Positions 22,769 to 34,200 of a stretch of 64,000 nucleotides of DNA are shown here, piece after piece; within the stretch, counting starts at the first letter, position 1; the number at the start of each line of letters is the position of its first letter. Origin of the DNA: Ustilaginoidea virens (lineage: Eukaryota > Ascomycota > Sordariomycetes > Hypocreales > Clavicipitaceae); NCBI RefSeq assembly GCF_000687475.1, contig NC_057318.1, positions 1,488,001-1,552,000 of the forward strand, read 5' to 3'. The position numbers and the translations under genes are program-made. The notes under the pieces are model-generated. The model had not been told where the DNA came from. It did not search any database and worked only from the letters and a program-made list of their open reading frames with translations.

Positions 22769-24707
22769 CGACTTACCGGGTTGGGGCCTGGGGGCTTGGG
22801 ACCGCCAGCTTGTCTGGCGACAATGATTTGATCTACCGACAAGACTGTGCGAGCGGCCTCTGTGGCGAGTTTTATGGCCCACGATTTCGACGCCAGGAGG
22901 TCGAGGATTCCTTCGTCAGTCGCGTCGAGGATGCCGCTGCCGTCGTTGTTCTGTAAAGAGATTTGCCTGGGTTAGAAATCGTCCATGACGGTCGTAGAGA
23001 TTAAGGGCGCCAGAAAAAAAAAAAAAAAACGTGACTCCTTCCCAAGAAAAAAGGGGGAGGGGAGAAGGGTTTTGGGAGGGTTAGACTTGCATCAACATCC
23101 ACGCCCGTGTCGCCGTCGTCGATCTTGTGATGAGCAGCGTACAATCGACTCAAAACCTCGGTGGCGTCGAGGCCGCAGCTCTCGGCCAAGGTACGGGGGA
23201 TAACCTCGAAAGCTTCGCCGTATTTCTTGATGACGTATTGGCCGAGGCCAGACGTCTTCTCGCCCTGGGCTTGTATCTTGGCGCTCAGCTGAATCTCGGT
23301 CGCGCCCGCCCCGGGCACGAGGCGTGCGTCGCGGGTGATTGCCTTGACCACATTGACGCCGTCGTCAACGGCGCGCTCGACGTCGTCCAAGTGGTTCTGG
23401 GTGGCGCCCCGCAGCACCAGGGTGGCGGTTCTGGTAGCCTCGTCCTCTTGCCTGAAGACGGTGACGCGGTCGCCTCCAATCTCAAGCGTCTCGACGACGT
23501 CGATGTTGCCCATCTCGTCCGGCATGGGCGCGCCCAGTCGTGCCAGAGGGGTGGCGCCGACAACGCGACACAGCCGGCGCAGCTCGAACTTGCTGAGGAT
23601 CCTGATGCACAGGATGCCGTAGCGGTTGAGATAATGCAAGGCCAAGTCGCCAACCTTGTCCCCGCAGACGGCGACGCGCAAGCCGGAGTCGTGCAGCTCC
23701 TTGATGGCCGTCTCGAGCTGAGCCTCCTCGCCCTTGCTGAAGTCCATCATCTCCTTGGCGTTGTGCAGCAGGACGGTGCCCTTGGTCTCGGTCTGGCTGG
23801 TGTCGATGGGGCAGGTAAAGACGCCGACTTTGGCGCGGCGGGCCTTTTTGACGGAACCGTCGGGCTCCTTGGGGAAGACCATGCCCTTGACGACGCGGCT
23901 CTGCTCCAGACCGCCGCCCATGATCTTGACGACGCGGACGTTGTCGACGCTGAAGTTGGCGGGGTTCTTGGGCAGGACGGCCAGGACGGCCTCGGAAACG
24001 AGGTCGGCGAGGAAATCTTGATTGCCGTTTTGCTTGCTGGCAATGACGGTTCGGATGGCCTTGCTCAGCTCCTCCGGGTCCCGCATGTCCTCGACCTTGT
24101 CGACGACGAGCTTTTCCAGCGTCTCGAGGGCAAAGTTCTGGGCCTTTTCGTAACCAATGACAATGTCGGCCGACTTGAGCCCCATCCTCAGGAGATCCTC
24201 GGCCTTGCGCAGCAGCTCGCCGGCCAGGACAATGACCAGGTTGGTCGCGTCGCCCATCTCGGCCTCCTGCTGCTGGCTTGCCATGACGAGCAGCTTGGCG
24301 GCGGGGTGGACGACATCGAGCTCCCGGAGAATGGTGGCAGCGTCCGAGGTCAGGATCATCTTTTGCAGGTGGTTGATGACGACCTTGTTGCGGCCGTAGG
24401 GGCCCAAAGACGTCTGGACGGTGGAGGTGACGGCTCGGCAGGCATCGATATTTCGCAAGACGGCGCCGTCTTCGGAATCGTAGCTGTGACGGGGGGGGGG
24501 GGGGGGGGGGGGGAGGGGTTGGTTTACGTCTCGGTTTGCGTTTTGAAGCTTGCGTTTTGCGCCTGGCGGAGGAGAGGAGAAAAGAGAGGAGAGAGGAAGG
24601 AGAGGAGAGGAGAGGAGAGGAGAGGAGAAGAGGTCCGGTCAAACTCACTTGTTGTAGCCTTGCTTGAACAGGCCCGCATTGGGGGCGCTGGGGATGTTGA
24701 GAGACAT
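22584..24707 (-). CDS. T-complex protein 1 subunit theta (CCT theta)
   Basis: Four exons on the minus strand: 24707-24649, 24483-23091, 22950-22777 and 22601-22584, giving 547 residues, normal for CCT theta. The protein begins MSLNIPSAPNAGLFKQGYN and ends GPNPNWDED, close to fungal Cct8. It is one of eight subunits of the cytosolic TRiC/CCT ring that folds actin and tubulin using ATP. The group II chaperonin nucleotide motif reads GDATN near residue 97, and the apical, intermediate and C-terminal equatorial parts are all present (GLDATEVL near the end). Intron 2 (23090-22951) starts with GCAAGT, a GC-AG intron. Introns 1 and 3 contain a 23-base G-run with GGAGA repeats and a (GA)n tract. The last exon codes five residues and the stop. 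Confidence 0.96.
22678..22765. repeat. (CACG)n and (GA)n microsatellites in cct8 intron 3
   Basis: A cacg tetramer run (22678-22708) is followed by a (ga) run of about 26 units (22713-22765). On the coding strand the dinucleotide part is (CT)n directly after the donor GTAAGTCGCTCC, leaving the branch site GCTAAT and acceptor TCGCAG near 22602-22630 free. Confidence 0.9.
24491..24513. repeat. Poly-G run in cct8 intron 1
   Basis: Twenty-three consecutive G bases lie just upstream (coding sense: poly-C) of the intron 1 acceptor. On the far side of the intron are ggaga repeats (24545-24630). Homopolymer length is prone to sequencing error. Confidence 0.85.
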
Positions 24708-25574
24708 TGCGACGACGTGACGTTGCGAGACTGGACGACAAGCAGGCAACGTATCTCGCAGCTAGGGCGTCGATGATGGATCGGGATTCTTGAGCTCTCC
24801 AGCTGGAAGGACGAGGACGGAACAAGCAGACAGAGCACGAGCAGCAAGTTACTGTCCGGGTGGCTCGTTGGGCGTAACGGTACAGGAACAGAGCAGAGAG
24901 CCCCGCTAGAAAATCTCAAGCTGCATTGTCTGGTGTCTTCAATGTTACATGTTTATACAAGGTAACGAACGTTTGGTTGGTTGCTTTGTGCCCGGCGGTC
25001 AGGCCACAGCCAATCAGCTGATGCAGCGCCGCACCAGGCTGCATGTACCTCCGTATGATACATTACTGTATGGTATGTATGCTGTAAGTCGCCTGCCGGG
25101 CCCCAGACATGCACTGTACGGGCCATCGTACAGCTGGGCCAGGCAATGCTTACAGCGTCAAGTCGCAGCAGCCTAATGCTGGTCAATACAGTACAGCACA
25201 GTACATGTAAATGTCAATTCAATGCCCTCTCCCTGTATTTCAATGGCCTCTGTCTGTCGTCAATCAATCGCCTCGACTCAACCGGTACATCCACCACCAC
25301 CACCACCACCTCCTCCTCCTCCCCATCGTCCATCATAACCTCCATTTCCCCTTCATCTCCAGTCGTCAGCCTGGTTTTGACCCCTTGCCGTGCGCATACT
25401 GCGTCGCCCTCTTTTCCATCCCGTGGGCCGCCACTGGGCTCGTCCTCTTTCGCCCGACCGCCCACCCACCCACCGTGTCGAGACGTCGAAAAGCCATTGG
25501 CCCTCTCCCTCTCCCGTCCTGCTCACCAGACGGCTGATTGATTCGAGTTGGCTGCTTTGTGTTGCACATCAAGC
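24708..25574. promoter_or_regulatory. Divergent promoter region, cct8 and HMG-box gene
   Basis: The two genes start back to back, 867 bp apart, so both promoters lie here. The stretch has CT-rich blocks near 25300-25330 and 25440-25520 on the HMG-gene side, common before fungal transcription starts. No named factor site is claimed. Confidence 0.55.
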
Positions 25575-26772
25575 ATGGCTCCTCAATCGTGTGAGTCCAA
25601 GATTTGATTTGCGCCGCGTCCAGCCCTCCTCGGACTCTGTGGTCACCTCTGTGCTTTCGTCCCTTGTCTGCTGCGCTGCTGCGCGTCCGCTTGTCGCACC
25701 CGTTCTTTGCGCCCTGCCATGCTCAAGCAAACAGCTGCCGCAAAAGAAGCATTACTTTCTTCTTCTTCTTCTTATTCTTCTTCTGCTGCTGCTTCTTTCT
25801 TTGCCATCTTCTTTTTTTGCTTTCTCCTCTGACGTCCGATCTTGTGAACCAGCCACTCCTCCGTCACTCCCTCCATCCGTCGAGGAGGCTTACCGTCGCA
25901 AATGCGTGCAGCTCAAGAACCGGACCAACGAGGTCGAAGATGCAAACGATGCCGCTAGACTGCGTCTGGCAAGAATAAAAAGACAAGTCGAGAAGCTCCG
26001 AATAGAGAGAGCCTTCCTGCTGGAGCAGCTCTCTAGGCGCACCAGCGCCAATGTCGAGGACTCCGAGGGTAGCCCCAGTCCGCCACCAACGGTACGCATC
26101 CCCAAGTCTCGTCCAGATCTAACCTTGGACGGACCAAAGCGAATACCCAATTGCGTCCCCGCCCACCGCAGCTCAGGCAGTGTCAAAAAAAAGCTAACAT
26201 CATTCTCTTCCTCCATCTAGCCCAAGGACAAGCCGTTGCGGATCAAGAGAGGCCATAGAAAGTCGGCCCTTTTGGACATGGATTCCAAAGCCACCCCCAA
26301 CAGCTCCTTCAAAGGACCTGCGTCGCCGTCAGACTTGCAAGCCAAAGGCCACGCTTCCGACAGAACCTCGACTAATGGCGTCCGCAAACCATCCAAGAAT
26401 CAGAACCCCAAGAGCGCCTTCGAGCTTTACTGCCTCGATGCGCGGCCTGCCCTCGAGGAAAATAACAGGGACGATGAATGTGACATTGACGTTGACGAGG
26501 AACTAGCCCGCGCGTGGGCGGACCTCCCCTCGGCCGAGAAGGGGGAGATTCAGACCAGGTTCGAGGAGCTGTCCAAGAAGCCTGATGATGGGGACGACAA
26601 CGACGATGATGAAAAGGACAAGCCGGACAAGGATCTTGTTGACCAGACTCCCGAGAAGGAGGGCAAACCTGGTGGCAAAACCGACACGCAGGATGAAGAT
26701 GTCGAGATGACCAACTACGATACCGAGGATCAGGATGGAGAAACGCAGATGGACAAGGACGGCGACGACTAG
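25575..26772 (+). CDS. HMG-box protein, Nhp10/INO80-subunit-like
   Basis: Three exons: 25575-25590, 25853-26091 and 26221-26772, giving 268 residues. Exon 1 is only 16 nt (MAPQS plus one base) and its donor reads GTGAGT. Intron 2 has the branch text GCTAACATC. An N-terminal coiled coil follows at about residues 16-70 (EEAYRRKCVQLKNR, LRIERAFLLEQL). A short HMG box lies near 140-195 (PKSAFELYCLDARPALEE, WADLPSAEKGEIQTRFEEL). The tail is very acidic (Asp/Glu with Lys). Coiled coil plus one HMG box plus acidic tail fits fungal Nhp10/Nht1-like subunits of the INO80 remodeller, a nuclear DNA-binding role. The HMG call is firm; assignment to INO80 is by architecture and remembered similarity. Confidence 0.82.
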
Positions 26773-27435
26773 CATGAGAACGGTACTAAGGGAAACTGGT
26801 GTGATTGGGCCAAATAACGCAGAGCCGGGTGTGCGGTGCAAGGAGTTTTAAAAAAATATGTCTCCATCTGGGTTATTCATGACGCTATTCTTTTTTTTTT
26901 TTTGGCGTCTTCTCGGAAGGCGTTTTATGTTGCATTCCCATTTTCATTATTTTATTTTTTTTATTGCCGCTTTTCTTTTGTCTCTCAACATGTTGAGGAG
27001 GTAGAGAAAAGGAATGTCGGACTTTGGACACGGCCCATTTTGTTTACTCGTCAAGCAATCCGTGTAGGAATTACTACCCAAGGCCTACTGCGGCATTTGT
27101 AAACTGACAGAGATTCTATCCTTTGTGCGCAAAGTCTTGACTAACCTGAACCGTAAAACAAGACGCCATACGTGATGTAGTATACAGGGGGTGAGGGGAG
27201 AAGAAGACGGTGGTTTCCTTGTCCAAGATTGGGCTGGAGAAATTCTAAGCAAGAAAAGAAGAAGAAGAAGAAGAAGAAGGAGAAAAGGTGCGAGAGAGTT
27301 GGTAGGTACCTTTGCAAAAAGATGGAAACTCCAGGGAACCCCCTCGGGCTCAAGAGAAGAAGCAAGAAAGAAAGGGCAGAAAAATAAAAGGAATAAAAGG
27401 CCGCAGTCGAAGAAAGCTGTCCTTGCTTGACCCAT
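26773..27435. other. Convergent intergenic region, 3' UTRs
   Basis: This lies between the stop of the HMG-box gene and the stop of the DUF155 gene. It has a T-rich run near 26890-26960 and an (aag)n tract near 27255-27285 that creates Lys/Arg-rich or Phe-rich spurious frames. No gene is seen. Confidence 0.5.
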
Positions 27436-29326
27436 TCACACGTCGCCAGCCCAAACGTCAACGACAATATTTATACAAGCCACAAAAATCTCCATGGCAA
27501 TGAGTACAATTACTAAGGCCGGTTAGCTGGATTGGCTTGGGACGAGACACCAGTGACCAGGGGGGGAGGAAAGGGGATGCCAAAGCCGTCCGCGGACGAT
27601 GATGCACTTACCAATCCACTCGAGTTTCTCTCCGTGGCCGTGGCTTAGCTGATCCTTCAAAACAGCCAGCAGGTCGGCAATCACATCGAGCCGTTCATTC
27701 AGCAGACCAACGCGCTGGTCCATCTCCAGGTAACTCCTCACGGCTTGGTAGACGGGCTCGAGCTGGGGCTCTACCCAGAAGAGCTCGGGAGTGTCGAGGA
27801 CAGAGCCGTTGAGATGGATGGCGATGCGGAGGATGAAGAGGTCTCCGATTTGCATGTTGATCTGCTTCCGAGACAGGTTGATTTTGCCCGTGAGGGCAAT
27901 GTGGGCGGGGATATCTTTGCATGTTTCGACAGTGGTGGCGATGAGCTCTTCGTACAATGATGTCTGCGCAACCAAACCCAAACCCAAACCCAAAACCCCC
28001 CCCCCCTTCTAGTTAGCGTTTGCCGGTGCGGACCAAGAAAGCAAGTGGGCGGCCCCCCAGGGAGCTCACCTTGACACTCTGCGCCAGCGCGTGAGATATA
28101 GCAAGCTTGATCATGTAGTTGTTCTTGTCTCTCAGCGTGATGAAGTCATTGTATATGCGCGCCTGGTAGTCGCGGGTGTAGTAAAAGTTGAAGAGCTCAG
28201 TCTCGATGTCATCTGGGGCGAGCTTTTCCAGCTCAAACTTGGCTAGCTCTTTGAGAAACTTGGCTTCTTGCGACTCGGTCATGCCCCATATGACAACCAC
28301 GCCGTAGTCGAAGAGGAAGACCTCTGGCGTGTAAACGTGCGTGTCAACCCGTGAGGCGCCCTCGGCTGCGGGGGCCTCTTCTGTCACGCTTGGGCCCAAC
28401 ACGGTCTCGTTACACGGCTGGGACGAATCAACAGCAGCGGCAACGGCAGCGTCGCCGCCAGGGAACTCGTCGCCGCCATATCCAGAGTCGTGACCGGCAT
28501 TGTGCAGAGCAAAGATGTGATGACGGCGGTCTTCATCTTCCAAGCTCTCACTGCCTGTCGAGTGGCGTCGTTCGTGCTTTCTGACAGGGTCCTCATGGAT
28601 CCTGCTTGGCTTGCTGTACGAGTATGGCGTGTATATGCACTCGTCAATGATTTTGGGATTGGCGCCTCGCAACTTGCCGCGGCCCTTGAGGAAACGCATC
28701 AGGGAATCCATGCGGTACTTGTCGGCGGTGCAATAGGCGGTCACGCGGGGGAGCCGATCGCGGTCTCCTTTGCCCAGCCGAGCCGCGTCTCTCCTCGCGT
28801 TGGGGTCCTTGATTCGGGTGTACTGCGAGTAAACGTCTCGCCCGCTTTCCTCGTCCTCTCCGTCCTCAATGTCGGGGTTGGGCAAGAGTTTGAGCTTTTC
28901 GGTTTTCTTGGTGCTTCTTTGGGGGCCTATCTTGGGTCCCGGTCCCGAATGGGGTTGGATGATTTGTTGGACGGCGCCATGGCTGTTTCGTCTCCGGAGC
29001 TTGTTGTTCAATGCCGTCAACACTGGAGGTCCGGCACGAGGGGGAGCGGCAGAAAGGCTGGCGGCGGAGGGCGGATTGCCGCCCCGAGGGGGGTAAGAAT
29101 CCGACTCAAAAGTCTTGGTGACGGGATCGGAGCTGAATGTGACCGTTCTTGCCGTCCGCGGCCGGGGCTGGGGCTGGGGCTGGGGCTCGGTGTCGGTGTC
29201 GGTGTCGGTGTCGATGTCGATGTCGATGTCGGTGTCGGTGCCGGGGCCGGGGCCGGGGCCGGGGCTGGTAGCAGAAGGGGGGACGGAAATCAGAGGTGTA
29301 TTCTCGCCAATCGCTTGGGGATCCAT
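27436..29326 (-). CDS. DUF155 family protein (Rmd1/Rmd8/Sif type)
   Basis: Three exons on the minus strand: 29326-28070, 27963-27612 and 27512-27436, giving 561 residues. The N-terminal third is low-complexity: a Gly-Pro run, then alternating Thr-Asp and Ile-Asp pairs, then Pro-Gln pairs, from a hexamer-rich DNA repeat near 29160-29270. The conserved DUF155 domain occupies roughly 200-530 (TAYCTADKYRMDSLMRFL, EVFLFDYGVVVIWGMT, QARIYNDFITLRDKNNYM, EELIATTVETCKDIPAHIAL). The last exon codes one membrane segment (EWIVIVLIAMEIFVACINIV). Yeast Rmd1 and Rmd8 are needed for meiotic nuclear division; their molecular function is unknown. The tail-anchor-like helix suggests an organelle-membrane protein. 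Family call strong, function open. Confidence 0.9.
29160..29270. repeat. Coding hexamer repeats in the DUF155 gene
   Basis: Runs of ggggct, then ggtgtc/gatgtc, then ggggcc hexamers on the plus strand encode Pro-Gln, Thr-Asp/Ile-Asp and Gly-Pro dipeptides on the minus strand. Length change in whole hexamers keeps the frame, so copy number can vary between strains. Confidence 0.85.
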
Positions 29327-31298
29327 GGTTCCAAGTCGCGCTACCCACGGGTACTCTGGACGAGAGACCCAAGATCTTGTGAGCTATTGAGGGTGGTGGT
29401 CGGCCGAGCTCAGAAGCTTGCATGAGGGTGCAGTGCAGCACCAGGCTTTTGGTTCTCCAAGGCGGCGGCGGGGCCGGATTGATGGGTACGGCTCGGCAGA
29501 ATGGCACGTCATGCCAAATAAACAAAGCCGAATTGATGGATTGATGGATTGATAGATTGATGGTTGACGGCAGGTAGATGGACGTCGAGGGTTGGAGCTT
29601 GGCTTGGAAGGACGCGAGTCGTCGGAAGAGGAAGTAAGTCGGGAAGATTTTCAGCGACGTATCACGTATCGCGTCAAATTGATGACGGCGGCAGACCTTG
29701 GGTCTCGGTTTTAATTCGCAGCATCTAATGCGCGCTAAGCGGGCTAGCGCCGAGAGTAGCGGGGCAGTTGCAGACTACATAGGTATACAGTACGGAGTAC
29801 TGAGTGTAAAGTACGGAGTACGGGGCCACACGCTGCAAAAAGCACATGTGTGCCCCGTACCGCCTACCTTTACGTGAGGTTCCTTACCTACCCCTTAAGG
29901 TGCCTTGTTAAGAAATGGTTTCACAGGACTGGTCGGTTTGCGCGTCAGCCAATTCTGCTGGATACTATGTTAGGTTAGGTACTTGACTCCTGGGAGTCGA
30001 GCAGAGCGCCAACCTTGTACCTGGGTTTCAATGTTTGTTCCCTCGGCCAGCGCAACAAGGTTTTCTCCGACGTGAAATTACCAAGACTTTGCCAGGCGAC
30101 TGCGCTGCACCGGCAGCCCGGACAGGAACAACAAAGCCCCCGAACTGCCGCCCACACAGCCTCACCTCGTATGCAGGAGGGGCGACCGGACCAACAGGTC
30201 ATGTCTGAGAGTTGACCAGGGCCCTTACCAGCCCGCCGACTTCATGCATGCTGCGCACTGCGCAGTGCGCAAGTTACTTGGGCTGGCGACTTGGCGGCTA
30301 AAAATACGTCGTCGAGGGGCCGAGTAGCGCCAGGGCTTTCCAGAAACGGCAACGAGTTGAAATATCTCTGCCAGGCAGAACAAAGACACCCCCCCTTCCC
30401 CTTGCACGTACGCGTAGATGGTCATCGACCCGCGAATCCCCTGCCTCCATCAGGTACAGTAGGCACCCTCCACCGAGTACCGACAAGCTGCATCGCGCCG
30501 ATAACCCCTGACGCAGAACCAGAGCAATGCTGTCTTGCGTAATTTTGGCTGTGCCAAGGCGTGGATGGCAGGCATCCAGGTTTGGGGTTTCGCGGGCGAG
30601 CGAGCCGAATACTGCACAGTGCAAGCTGATTCTGCAAGCCGGGTATCTGCACCTACCTTAGGTGCCTCTAGGTACTCGGGTACCTATCTACCTACCTAAG
30701 GAGGTAGGTACATAACCTTCCTCTTCCCAATAGCCTAGGTACCTAACTAACCTACACGTCCGATAGCTTGTTAGTAGACGTCTGGTCGGCTGGCTTGTAG
30801 CACGCACGGTGCTGGTGCTGTCCTTGCGTCCCCCAAGCTCGCCCCAAGCAAGTGCGCAATCCAGTCAATCAATATATGCTACATGTGTACATATGCTTAG
30901 CTACTGTAGCCAACCAAATCGCCCATATTCTTCTCCAGAAGTCCATACAGCAAGCAGCCCATGCCAACTTTGTCCATCCAACTTGACTCGACAACCCGCC
31001 TTCTCTTCTTCTCCAGCCAGCCCTCCACCAAAGGCATATCGTCGGTAAACCAAACCCTCCCGCCTCCCCCCAGCCGCTGCTGCTCTCCCACAACGTCATC
31101 CGCATCGAGGGCCCGCCGTTCGCTTTTATATTCTGGCCCAAACTCCCGCAAGTGGTCAACGACTTAGCCCAATCCCCCAATCCCCCCCCCCTCGCCGCCC
31201 ACAGCCATCCTATTCATCCGGGACAAAGATATCCAAATCTGCATGCGTGGCCGCGTCAGCCTTCCATCTGACTGTCTGAGCACCGCTCATCCTCCGGC
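29327..31298. promoter_or_regulatory. Divergent intergenic region, DUF155 gene and flippase
   Basis: Two genes start from here in opposite directions, 1.97 kb apart. The stretch holds tacggagtac repeats near 29785-29825, TACC/AGGT motif clusters near 29865-29905 and 30650-30760, and pyrimidine-rich sequence before the flippase start (30990-31090, 31160-31200). Short frames (60-110 codons) on both strands carry no recognisable domain. Confidence 0.5.
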
Positions 31299-34200
31299 AT
31301 GGCTGGGAGACCGACAGGAGCTCGTCACGGCGGATCCTCTGGAAATCGCGACGACCTGCTGCTGGATCTAGACAATGGCCAGCCGGCATACAGCGGCGGC
31401 CAGAGGTCGACCCTGACCGACGACGATCTTATGCGACGCTACAGTCGCGACCAAGAACCTGAGGAGCGACCGTCCGTCTCCTACGATGACTTTGTCGGCG
31501 CAGCAGGCTCGTCTCCGTCTCACTCTACCGGCGCCGGCTTGGGTATTCCGCAACAGGGTCGGCCTGCACCGTACACGTCCAGGCACTACAGCCAGACCTC
31601 GGAGCTCGGAAACTACCAGCGATACGCCGACGACTTTGACGACTATGCAGCCGATGGCGAGTCATACTACCAGCACGGGGGTGCCGGCGATGGGGGCCCT
31701 TCCGCAGCTCGGAGCAGTGCTCGAAAACGCAACAGCGTCCTTGGGTTGGGCGGTGGCTTTCTGGGGAAAGTCAAGAACAAGCTTGGCATGGGCCAAGGAT
31801 ACTCGGAAATGGACTTGCCCCTGACAGAGCATGGCCGGGAGCGCGGAGCTCCAGCCGCTGCCGCTGCCGCTGCCGCGCAGGGTGAGCCGCCGAGAAGCAA
31901 GGCATTCGACATGGGCAACTTCAAGTTCGGATTTGGACGCAGCAAGCCTGATCCCTCTACCCTGGGACCTCGAATGATCCATCTCAACAACCCCCCGGCC
32001 AACGCTGCCAACAAATATGTCGACAACCACATCTCGACAGCCAAGTACAACGTCGCCACATTCCTCCCCAAGTTTCTCCTCGAGCAATTCTCCAAGTTTG
32101 CCAACATTTTCTTCCTCTTCACAGCCGGCCTGCAGCAGATTCCAGGCCTCTCCCCGACGAATCGGTACACTACCATTGCGCCTCTGCTCATCGTGCTTCT
32201 CATATCAGCTGGCAAAGAACTGGTGGAGGACTACCGCAGAAAGCAGGCCGACAACGCCTTGAACACGTCAAAGGCCCGGGTCCTCCGTGGCTCCAGCTTC
32301 AACGAGACGAAGTGGATCAACGTGGCGGTCGGAGACGTGATCCGTGTCGAGTCGGAGGAATCCTTCCCGGCAGATTTGGTCCTTCTCGCCAGTTCCGAGC
32401 CCGAGGGTCTCTGTTACATCGAAACAGCCAACCTGGACGGCGAGACGAACCTCAAGATCAAGCAGGCCTTGCCGGAGACGTCGTCCATGGTCTCCCCCAG
32501 CGAGCTCAGCAGGCTCGGCGGACGAATCAAGTCGGAACAGCCGAACAGTAGCCTGTACACGTACGAGGCCGCCTTGACCATGCAAACCGGAGGCGGGGAA
32601 AAGGAGCTGGCCCTGAACCCGGAGCAACTGCTGCTCCGCGGCGCCACCCTGCGCAACACGCCCTGGATCCACGGCGTCGTCGTCTTCACCGGCCACGAGA
32701 CGAAGCTGATGCGAAACGCCACGGCGGCGCCCATCAAGCGAACCAAGGTCGAGAAGAAGCTCAACTGGCTCGTCCTGGTCCTGGTCGGCATGCTCCTGGT
32801 CCTCAGCGTGATCTGCACCGTCGGAGACCTCATCAAGCGCAGCGTCTACGGCGACTCGCTCAGCTATCTCTACCTGCACAAGATTGACAGCGCCGCCCAA
32901 GTCGTCAGGACGTTTGCCAGAGACATGGTCACGTACTGGGTGCTTTTTTCTTCGCTCGTGCCGATTTCCCTCTTCGTCACCGTGGAGCTGGTCAAGTACT
33001 GGCACGGCATCCTGATCAACGACGACCTCGACATGTATTACGACAAGGCCGACACTCCCGCGACCTGCCGAACCTCGAGCCTGGTTGAGGAGCTGGGCAT
33101 GGTCGAGTATGTCTTCTCCGACAAGACCGGCACGCTTACCTGCAACCAGATGGAGTTCAAGCAGTGCACGATTGCCGGCACCCAGTACGCCGACGACGTC
33201 CCGGAGGATCGTCGTCCGTCCGGTCCTGCCGATGAGATGGGCATCCACAACCTGGACAGGCTCCGCTCCAACCTGGCCGGAGGCGGCGAGGCTGCGCTCG
33301 CCATCGACCACTTCCTCACCCTCCTGGCAACCTGCCACACCGTTATTCCGGAAATGGACGAGAAGGGTCGCATCAAGTACCAGGCCGCCTCCCCTGACGA
33401 AGGTGCTCTCGTGGAGGGCGCTCTCCAGCTGGGCTACCGCTTCACCGCGCGAAAGCCCAAAGCAGTCATCATCAGTGTCGGTGGCCGGGAACTGGAGTAC
33501 GAACTCTTGGCCGTGTGCGAGTTCAACTCGACTCGGAAGCGCATGTCGGCCATCTATCGTTGCCCAGACGGCAAGGTCCGAATCTACTGCAAAGGCGCCG
33601 ATACCGTCATCCTGGAACGGCTGCACCAGGAAAACCCTCACGTGGAGGCCACGCTCCGTCATCTGGAAGAATACGCATCCGAGGGCCTCCGCACGCTCTG
33701 CCTAGCCACGCGCGAAGTACCGGAGCAGGAGTTTGCCGAGTGGTTCAAAATCTACGAGGCTGCCGCAACGACGGTGGGGGGGACCAGGACGGACGAGCTG
33801 GACAAGGCGTCGGAGATTATCGAGCACGACTTTTACTTGCTCGGCGCCACGGCGATTGAAGACCGCCTGCAAGACGGCGTGCCCGAGACCATCCACACCC
33901 TGCAGCAGGCCAACATCAAGGTATGGGTCCTCACCGGAGATCGTCAGGAGACGGCCATCAACATTGGCATGAGCTGCAAGCTGCTCAGCGAGGACATGAT
34001 GCTGCTCATAGTCAACGAAGAGTCGGCGACGGCAACGCGAGACAACCTGCAGAAGAAACTGGACGCGATCCGGACCCAAGGAGACGGCACCATTGAAACC
34101 GAGACGTTGGCGCTGGTCATTGACGGCAAGTCGTTGACGTACGCCCTGGAGAGAGACCTGGAGAAGCTGTTCCTGGACCTGGCCATCATGTGCAAAGCCG

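Noticed and set aside
23127..24776. 549-codon open frame on the plus strand
   Set aside because: It lies exactly antisense to cct8 exons and reflects their codon bias; its sequence is low-complexity Asp/Val/Leu/Gly-rich with no domain.
28490..29425. 311-codon plus-strand frame
   Set aside because: It is antisense to DUF155 exon 1; its Val-Gly-Val repeats come from the hexamer tract.
32268..33662. 464-codon minus-strand frame
   Set aside because: It is antisense to the flippase exon 1, whose motifs and length are unmistakable.
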